A stretch of DNA of 64,000 nt from Punctularia strigosozonata HHB-11173 SS5 (Eukaryota > Basidiomycota > Agaricomycetes > Corticiales > Punctulariaceae), in assembly GCF_000264995.1 (NCBI RefSeq), contig NW_006767437.1:250441-314440 (forward strand). The letters run 5' to 3'. A program made the position numbers and the translations under genes. The notes below the pieces were generated by a model. It did no database searches and was not told where the DNA came from. It saw only the letters and a program-made list of their open reading frames with translations. This document shows, piece after piece, positions 56,585-64,000 of the stretch. Numbering within the stretch: position 1 is the stretch's first letter; each line of letters opens with the position of its first letter.

Positions 56585-57147
56585 TCACATCTGCATTTGC
56601 CAGTTGATCTCCGTCACATGGGTACGGATCGAGCGCCACTGGCCACTCCGTTGCAGCTGCGCATTGAGCTCTACCACCTGCTCTGCGACTTGAATGGCAG
56701 CCTGTTCAATTGCTTGCACTTGCCGCTCTGAGAGAGAAATGCATCCGCATTGCCGAAGCAATTCCAAAGCGTGCATCAGCCACGTCCTGCAGCTGGTGCG
56801 ATTCCTCCGGTTGACCATCACAGTAGGGAAGGTCGTGAAGAAAATCGACTGGAAAAGCGGGACAATTGGGAAAGCGAGACTCTGTGGAATATAGCTATTG
56901 ATTCGGATGAAAACCAGATGAAGGTGGTTGGACGGGGTCATCTCCATGACGGGGTGACAACGGAATAACTGAACCGCTCGGCTGGCAGAGCGAGGGCGTT
57001 GCCACGTTCGTGGGCTTCCCTCCAGTTGTATCTCGTGGCGATTCCGTAGGCATTTGTGATATCCAGAGACCAGTGGTAGCCGAAGATAAGCTGAGTGAGG
57101 CAGATATACAGCGAGTGCGGCTGAAGGAGAACGGGGTTGTTGCTCAT
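56585..57147 (-). pseudogene. Small Agaricomycete protein gene, apparently frameshifted by a 17-nt duplication
   Basis: Start at 57147 (MSNNPVLLQPHSLYICLTQL), with FGYHWSLDITNAYGIATRYN, which resembles an Agaricomycete family with an HW...D..G....H(Y)W motif. This frame stops at about 56938 (VVTPSWR). The following frame, NHLHLVFIRINSYIPQSL to SCRTWLMHALELLRQCGCIS and QAIEQAAIQVAEQVVELN, carries the typical C-terminal half (CRTWLM) and stops at 56585. The break coincides with a repeated GACGGGGT on the plus strand at 56931 and 56948, a period of 17 nt. Removing one unit restores a single frame, so a tandem duplication probably broke the gene. Alternatively an unusual intron is present. Function unknown. 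Confidence 0.55.
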
Positions 57148-58282
57148 GCCAGCTATAATTGGATGTAAGTAGAGGGTGTGAGGTTCAGGGAACGTTGCAA
57201 GGTGAGAAGCCTGAGTTTGCTGGTAACATGAAGCACCAAACCCGCTCTTTATACTTTTCATCCGCCTGACTTATTTGCCTCCAAGGAACTTGACGGTACC
57301 CCTGCCGACGAGTAGCAGAGCCGTATTGAAAGGGACAGGAGAGTTCTCCAACCGTCTCCTTACAGGTCCATATGACGACCCACAGAATACAGCACCCGAT
57401 GATGTTCTGGCACCGGTATAGCAGGACAGCCTGACTGCATGGACATCACTTCGGCATAATCACAGTATAGGCCGTTTTTGTCATCATGAGATTCGGTAGA
57501 CCGTCTGGAATAAGCGGTCGCAGCATGCTGTGAAGCCGCATAACGAGTCAACTTCCATACCAAGCCAGCGTAGCGCATAGTCGAACACCAAGCATACAGA
57601 TTATGCCGCAAGATAGCACCACCTGCTACAGCATCTCAAGCCTCCGCATGTGGTAAGATGGGCAACTGAAGAGGCTGAGCGCTGAGGGCCGATGCTGTCC
57701 AACACGTATCGTGAAATGAGATGATGCACGACAGAGTGCTATCGATGTGGGTCCAGGATGGACGTGACCGCCGTACGCTGACTAGAATTTGATCCTGAAG
57801 TGTTGTGATAGTGTACCTACATAGTCGATTCCGAAAGAGTTCACTGTCGGAGTAACTAGCATAGCGAAGGGGTGTAGTACATAGCTCGGAGGTTTGTGCG
57901 CGACAACTCGAACTTGTGGCTCCCACGTAGGCTCGTGAACCCGCCTCTAACCCAATCAAGAAGACAATCGTTCTTGGGGTTAGAGGCTGGTACAGAACGC
58001 GCGGTCCCAGTGAGAGATGGGTCGTGGGAACCCGCTACACGTGGCAGAAACTCCGCGATACGCTTCACTTCTCTTCGTCTTGCACTCGCTGCGAGCACGC
58101 ATGGCTTGACGCCCTTTCCGCCAGTCTACACACCCGATAATCGCGTCCAGAGGCCGCCCAAATATACTATAGGAGTATAGCTATTGTTATATATATCAAA
58201 ACATAACGTAGAGTACCGTGACAGTGAGTTGCTCGCACATTTCAGGCCGTGACCAAACTGACCTCAGTACCTTTAGATCGCG
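57148..58282. other. Intergenic before the DUF6589 gene, with one hairpin
   Basis: About 1.1 kb. Contains the imperfect inverted repeat at 57943-57987 and the DUF6589 promoter. No coding signal identified. Confidence 0.5.
57943..57987. repeat. Inverted repeat (hairpin)
   Basis: Arms GCCTCTAACCC at 57943 and GGGTTAGAGGC ending at 57987, with a second inner pairing CAAGAA/TTCTTG. The 45-nt structure has a small asymmetric bulge. Confidence 0.8.
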
Positions 58283-61200
58283 ATGGATCCGCTCCATAAA
58301 CCCAAGTATATCGACTCCCACAAGAACTCGGAACCATTCCCGAGGATAGACAGCCAATCTGTGCTGGATACGCCAAATCTCTACCAGGTCTATGTCCCAT
58401 ACCCCTATCCTTCCGCATCTCCTGTCCCTACCACACCAGCTCGAAGTTTCAGCAATACGGGGATGCCCCACGGTACAGAAAGGCCACCTAGTGCGCCTCA
58501 TACAAGTCGCTCGTCTGGTTCACTCAGCTACGCCGACCTATCTCATACGCCGGACGCTCGTGGGACGCCGATGAGCTTCACGCGCCCGATTTCGACTTCT
58601 CCGCACCCTCCCACCTCGCAGATGCCTACAAGCGGCGTCGGAGCCATGGCATCTCAAGCTGCCTTCGACAACAGCATGCCCGCCGCAAGTCTCCATGCAC
58701 ATTTTGCGCCGGTTACGCCAATTTTCCACCGGGTCATTGCTGCACACCCCTATCCTCCCGCATCCCCTGTCCCTACCGCGCCAGTTCGAAGTCTCAGCTA
58801 CACGGAGGTGCGCCATGGGACGGAAACACCACCCGGTACGCCTGATGCAAGGCGCTCGTCCGGCTCATTCAGCTACGCCGACCTATCTCGTACATCGTAC
58901 GCTCGCAGGACACCGACGAGCTTCACGCACCCGATTCCGACTTCTCATCATCCTCCTGCATCCCAAATCGCTATAAGCGGCGTCGAAGCGATGTTCTCTC
59001 GAGGTATCTTTGATGATATCGCACTCCCAGACGGAATCAACGGCCGTCAGGCACGAAACTGGCATCAGCTTGTCAGCGTGGAGGACCGGTTGCTTGTTGT
59101 CCTCCGTGCTATAGATCGTGCGGGGTTTCGTAGTATTGGTGCCCTCCTCAACGCTCTCTTCGCCGAACATCACTCCAAACACCAGGCAGTGTTCCAAGGT
59201 GTCGCCTCGTTCCTGAGATGTCGCGAACACATTCCGGACCCGCAATTGCGGCCTGCGGCGATCGTCAAGGCCATATTTGATCATCCGAAGTCACAGGTTT
59301 ACGACAACGGGAAGGCGCAGCCCCCTTCCTGGTCATTTCTTCCGACTTACGCCAAACCACCGTCGCAGCGCAGCCTCACCCCTGGTAGCAATTCATCGCG
59401 CAAGGGGATATTGTCGACTCGAAACAGCCTGCTCCAATGGGCTATCACCGAGGTACTGGCTACCGTCGATCGTGAGATGGAGACGCTGCTCCGTCCGGAG
59501 CACGGATTCACCTCCGCAAAGGCCACGAAGCTCACATGGGACGACCTACTAGCCTTTGACTTACCGGCCATGGAAGAGAAGCTTGCAACACTTGCGCCGA
59601 CAGTCTTTTCGATTCTTACCACCGCCGGCATTAGTCGGCGAGCTCGTAGGAGGCTCTCTGCGGATGTCGTGCGTGACGAGGAGATGGAGGCTGAAGAAGA
59701 CCAACATGTCGAGGAGGATATGGAAGTGGAAGCGGAAGCGGAAGATGCCGAGCACGCGCGAAGAGCAGATCGTAATGTGTTCATGGTATGTCTACCTGTT
59801 GGCATGTTCATGTTGCATGCTAACCAATCTGTTAGGGAATCACGGTTATCATGTTGATATGCATGTTCTTCCGTACCCGCTGTGCAAATGTATTTGCCAC
59901 GATTACTGGACTCATACTGTTCTCATGCAATGCCCACCGCGACGTATATGCCTTCCTTAGTCAAGTTGGCCTTTCAATTGGCTATAGCACAGTTCATTCT
60001 AAGCTTGGACTGCTCGCTTTGGATTCGGCTGCAAAAATCACAAGCTGGGGAAAATCTGCGTCGTCTACAGGCCACCTCACATGTCTCATCCTCTACGACA
60101 ATGTGAACAAGGCGCATCAAGCTTGGCGTCAGGTCCTCGGCCGTCAGAATGACATTGAGAATGGCACTGCAACAACACTTGTTCGGCTTGTAGACGTACC
60201 TGAGGGTGCTCTTGATACTGCACCCGTCATTGCGGCAATGAAGGCAGGGAAACGCGGCAACATCACTGTCTCCGACCTCCTCTTCGACATCAACTGGTCG
60301 CATATTGAAAATGTGGGGAAAGCAACTGTCCTCCGAGTTTGGGTTAAGCATGTCCCATCACTATCAAAGCATCGTGCGGAGGTCGAAAGGAACTTCAAGG
60401 AGACATATGCTGTACACCGTCTCCCACTGCGCAAAACAGAGTATCAGACACTACGCACTACGGGGATCAACGAGGCAACTACCACAGGTACCGGCAGTAT
60501 CCTGCGGAATGTTATTTTCCAGCAGCTGCAGATTGTTGCGTCTTGGATATACACCAGCTATGTGCTCATATGCGGTGATCAGCTCACCGTAGATCGACTA
60601 CGCAAATTCAAGATCTACAGCGAAAAAGGTGGTGACCCGGTGGAGCGGGGCGAGTACATCTTGCCTGTTATTCAGCTTTTCCACCTCAAATGGGCATTAC
60701 TCAAATGCATCTTCAAGCTCCACTGGTGGAAGGATGGACAGGAAAAGGGCACATTCGGCCTTCATCGGGATGCTGCACACATTGGACGGGGCAAATTCAA
60801 CCCAGACAAATGTGACTTTTACGACGGACACCACATTGTCGAGGATATATTTGAAGCAACGTGTATTGAAGCACTCCGGTAAATTGTTCATCTGGTTTTA
60901 TCTCTTTCACAATGCTTATACTTTTGTAGGATTTCATGTGAGGACATGACTGGCGCCTCCAGACCATCGAATCAACATTTACTTGGTGTCGTCGACTCCT
61001 ACTTTGGACCAGATGGTGAACTTCATGACTATTCCTATGACGACATCTTAGGCTTAGCCGGGAAGGTTTACTCCTGCTATCTCACTACGGCAAGTCATGA
61101 GGATTCTTGGGCTTTCTCTGCCAAATCACCACAAGCGGATCTCAAGGACTCAGCGGGCGAGGCTTACCCTGACCACTCTATCTCTCAGTCTGCAGCTCAA

Positions 61201-62075
61201 TCTCGCCGCCGACGTGGTGCAGCTGCAGCTGCACTTTCTGAGCCCGAGCACACTTGGTGTGGTGACCGATGCTTGGCAAACTACACTCTTTTCATGCGCA
61301 TCTCATTCTGGTACTTGGAGCTGTGCAATAGCATTGCTGAAGGGGACATTGGGAGGGCTTTGGAAATCACTAAGGTTTGTCTTCAGTGCTAGCCTTCATG
61401 TGATACATGAGCTCATGAGAACAACAACAGTTGTTACGCTTCTCATTTTGGGGCGCAGGATCAACCAACTACGGCAATGAACTCCTCGAACTTGCATGCA
61501 ATTTCCTGCGTGAATTTCCTCCAGATCTTCTCACAGCCCTGAAGAATAACTGGCTTGTCAACACAAGTGGGCAGGCTGGTCACTGGATTGAACTTGACTT
61601 GCTTCAAGAGCATATTAATTATCTGCTCAAGCGACTCTTCAATTCAAAAAGCCAAAGCTTCGACAGTGTATTCCTTGCACAGAAGGTCAGCATCAATCTC
61701 AGCGGATTCCAGGAGCTTCGAGTTCGATTCCGCCAATGGTTTGGACTGAAGAAAAACAGCGGGAGACATGCCGATATCTCAGCAAGTGCAGATATTAATC
61801 GCCTCGGCCAGATTTACCGTCTCGAACATGTTCTCAAATTTCAACCTGGTCGAACCCAAGCATATACAGCACCTGATGAGTTTGCAGAAGGCATCGAGAA
61901 GCTTCAGAGTGGTCATTTGCAGACATTTTTAACACGGACAATGAATGGTCAATGTATCGTGGATGCAGAAGAAGACCCCAATGCGGACAGCGACAGTGGA
62001 GTGCAAGTTGCACCTCCTACTGCACTCTATGTGATAGATGGGGAAGCTAACCTCGACATGTTTGATGATCTGTAG
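58283..62075 (+). CDS. DUF6589-domain protein
   Basis: Exons 58283-59785, 59836-60878, 60930-61374 and 61431-62075 sum to 3636 nt, giving 1211 residues without a break. Residues 1-~235 are Ser/Pro-rich and contain two tandem 115-residue units. Then comes a domain with LPDGINGRQARNWHQLVSVE, an acidic stretch (EEDMEVEAEAEDAEHARRAD), and the DUF6589 region: NAHRDVYAFLSQVGLSIGYS, LYDNVNKAHQAWRQVLGRQN, SYVLICGDQLTVDRLRKFK, PVIQLFHLKWALLKCIF, SFWGAGSTNYGNELLELACN and NNWLVNTSGQAGHWIELDLL plus QEHINYLLKRLFNSKS. DUF6589 is an Agaricomycete family of unknown function found in many copies. The many-copy pattern and a GDQLT/D...H arrangement suggest a transposase-like nuclease fold, but this is inference. 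It converges on a helicase remnant 34 bp away. Confidence 0.9.
58406..58995 (+). repeat. Tandem intragenic duplication in the DUF6589 gene, period 345 nt
   Basis: Unit 1 starts at 58406 and unit 2 at 58751, 345 nt apart (115 codons). Both read S(A/P)SPVPTxPxRSxSxT, then HGTExPP, SSGS(L/F)SYADLS, xTPxSFTxPI and SGVxAM. Homology covers about 245 nt in each unit. Confidence 0.85.
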
Positions 62076-62109
62076 TGTACCACTGTGTAATAATTACTAC
62101 AGAGGTTAT

Positions 62110-63264
62110 CTACTGAACAATGTTCCTATTCTCCTTCTGCTGGCGTGCACGCTTCGGAGGTTTGACGAGATGGTGTGACGAATCATCAACTCGTCTGCCG
62201 TTACTCGGGATTAGCAAGCGGACACGGAGTCGAGGTTCCACCATGGGGTCCTGTTTGATAACCTCCGTAGACCCTGACTCCACAACAAGGCGATCATCCA
62301 AGACGGCACCAAATCCAACGAGAGCGGCTGTGACAAACGCGAATAAAGGCTTTCCTTGCTCCATGAGGTATGTCCATCCTTCTACCACAGTTTCGAATCG
62401 CTCGTACGTTGTGCAGATATGTGCCTTTTCTACCAACCGTTGCACGAGAAACGTGGGCAACAACCATAAGGATGGTATACCTGTCTGTGTCCCGCGAATC
62501 TGTCGCCACCTCCGGATACGCCACTCGATGAGCATTTGCGTCAAGGAGAGCTTCATATGAGCCTCGAGTGGCTTGTAGGTCCCGTCGGAACGTGGTATGA
62601 CATGCAAGGGAGCCGTAATCGCTGCCTCCATGCGCGCTTTCCACTTCAAGACACTCGCCGTGTCGAACGAGAGCTCAGGCTCCTGGTCATGGATACTACA
62701 GCACCTGTTGCGAGGAGAGTAGGCTTCGTCGTTTGCAGTAAGGTTGGTTTGGCGAGGGCAGCGGCTGGACGTCGGATTGAACCATCCAAGCATGACCGGA
62801 TCGAGTTTAGAGCGGCGAACTGCATCCTCCTTCTGCTGGATGGTCTTGATTTCGGATTCCGGGACGATACGAGCCCAAGGCGGAGCAAATGTATATGCAA
62901 CTCCGTCTGCGCCATTGCGGACTGCGCGTCCGATTTTCTGCATCATTGCTGCAAAAGACGGCGGGCGGCCCTTCTCGAACGTAGGGATCCCTGCGACAAC
63001 CACGCGTGCGATGTTCGGCGCATCGAATCCGTAAGCACATGTATCCGTGCAAACACCAACTCGCAGTGTATCCCCGAACTGGATGTCCTCCATGAATCGC
63101 TCGCGATACGGACGGTCCCACATTGAGTTGTAGAGTTTGATGATAGACGAGCGGTGTGGTACGTGGTGGGGTATGAGACTATCGAGAAACCGCATGATGC
63201 GGTATCCTAGGTCGATAGTTTCCGCAAAAATGAGGGTGGTGGGAATTTCGGCCGGCGTGGACAT
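62110..63264 (-). pseudogene. RecQ-like helicase, C-terminal part only
   Basis: Begins within the helicase C-terminal domain. TTLIFAETIDLGYRIMRFLD is motif IV, TDTCAYGFDAPNIARVVVAG is motif V, and MMQKIGRAVRNG is motif VI (RecQ usually QESGRAGRDG). The remaining ~270 residues are the family-specific C-terminus (AITAPLHVIPRSDG, GIPSLWLLPTFLVQRLVEKA) down to stop 62110. The N-terminal ATPase lobe with Walker A and DEAH motifs is absent. Upstream of the first ATG at 63264 the frame is open only to a stop near 63327, with an SFLIPQ-like piece before it. The missing part abuts repeat-rich DNA, so a transposon insertion or deletion removed it. It could be read from 63264, but would lack ATP binding. 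Confidence 0.8.
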
Positions 63265-63327
63265 TGTTTGTGGGATAAGGAAGCTGAGTGTGACGAGCGA
63301 CGTGCAGAGGAACGCCCGTTGGGGTTA

Positions 63328-63941
63328 CCAACTACTTAGACAGCCGGAATGTCCAAGTAATCGGGTAGAGTCGGTAGGAAAGGCAGCGTCGTCGGCACTT
63401 ACTATAGGCAAGAGTACACGCGAAGAAAGAGGAGCTGAGCTCGACTCAAGGTCACTGGACACGAGGTCGACAGCGACGCAATGGACACCTAATGGACTCA
63501 AGGTCACACACTAAGTCCCCAAGACACAAGTTAGCATAGTATCTAATACAGAGACGGTTACTCACCTAAGTCCCCAAGACACAAGAGGTCGAGATGGGGA
63601 CTTAGGGCGAGCTACAGGGGTCTTATATACACAAATCCATGGTCCAAGAATAGTACAAGAGAATCACATGCAGGGCACAAGGATGAGTAAGACCGACCCA
63701 CTTAGGTGGGTCAGGATTATGAATCAAGGAGTTAGAAGGAATAACGAGTCATTGTTTATGAGTAAGCGGAATAAAACTCCGGTGGCTGTGCAGGGCAGTG
63801 CAAGGCAGTGTCAATGATGCTGTACTGCTGCCACTGAAGGTCACGTGACTTTGGAAAAGGAAAGGTGGGAAAAGGAAAATGATAAGTCCATATTTAGAAA
63901 TGAAAAATGCGAAAATAAATTGTCCTTCTCTTCTCATCACA
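63328..63941 (-). mobile_element. Probable LTR of a gypsy-type retrotransposon continuing past the window
   Basis: At 63941 the plus-strand sequence ends CATCACA and passes into TTACCCCCCTCCTAAGG. Read on the minus strand this is a polypurine tract, AGGAGGGGGGTAA, followed directly by TGTGATGAG, the TG expected at the start of a 3' LTR. The element body would then lie beyond 64000, on the minus strand. The region is AT-rich, has a TATATA stretch at 63625 and short direct and inverted repeats. The outer LTR border and target duplication could not be fixed; 63328 is only where helicase coding ends. Confidence 0.45.
63511..63607. repeat. Direct and inverted short repeats inside the LTR-like region
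   Basis: A 20-nt unit, CTAAGTCCCCAAGACACAAG, occurs at 63511-63530 and again at 63565-63584. The inverted copy of its first 11 bases (TGGGGACTTAG) is at about 63594-63604, so the second copy can form a stem. Confidence 0.8.
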
Positions 63942-64000
63942 TTACCCCCCTCCTAAGGCTCGTCGTCCCGACGAAGCCATTATCCTTCCCGTCTCCCATT

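Overview
This is a nuclear genome window from a mushroom-forming basidiomycete (Agaricomycetes). Genes carry many short GT-AG introns of about 50-60 nt, the coding DNA is GC-rich, and several families are ones expanded mainly in that class: DUF6535 membrane proteins, a DUF6589 protein, a DUF6697 protein, TPR-CHAT proteins, a long heme-thiolate peroxidase and a kinase-like protein. There is no bacterial-style operon and no CRISPR. I found no convincing tRNA or rRNA gene. Gene models were spliced by hand; for several genes the exon lengths sum to an exact multiple of three, which supports them.

Left part (0-22 kb). HSE1 (ESCRT-0, minus) and MMS2 (K63 ubiquitin-chain E2 variant, plus) are head to head. 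Two tandem DUF6535 multi-pass membrane genes follow (minus; 4.6-7.7 and 8.4-12.4 kb). Next come an SRE/Urbs1-type two-finger GATA repressor of iron uptake, ribosomal protein eL37 with very small exons, the phospholipid-synthesis repressor OPI1, and a possible small secreted cysteine-rich protein whose expected start codon reads ATA.

Middle (22-38 kb). A kinesin-14 motor (plus) is followed by a membrane-anchored basic protein and a ~1000-residue disordered Ser/Pro-rich protein. After a 2.7-kb stretch in which I assign no gene come mitochondrial ornithine acetyltransferase (ARG7 type), a PP2C phosphatase and a small membrane protein of unknown function.

Right part (38-64 kb). A broken TPR-CHAT copy lies directly upstream of an intact TPR-CHAT gene with the His/Cys protease dyad. 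A heme-thiolate peroxidase follows, with a long C-terminal tail that shares two motifs with the small membrane protein 7 kb away. Then come a kinase-like gene, a DUF6697 gene, the ribosome-assembly WD40 protein NLE1/RSA4, a secreted S53 tripeptidyl peptidase and a small gene that seems frameshifted by a 17-nt duplication. At the end, an intact DUF6589 gene converges, with 34 bp between the stop codons, on the C-terminal half of a RecQ-like helicase. The missing half of the helicase abuts repeat-rich DNA that looks like a gypsy-type LTR continuing beyond the window.

Housekeeping genes therefore alternate with fast-evolving accessory genes. The accessory blocks (4.6-12.4, 38-50 and 56.5-64 kb) hold most of the duplications, breaks and repeats. 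The most unusual parts are the DUF6589/RecQ/LTR end, the live/dead CHAT pair, the shared tail of the peroxidase and the 36.7-kb membrane protein, and the 7-nt and 16-nt exons of eL37.
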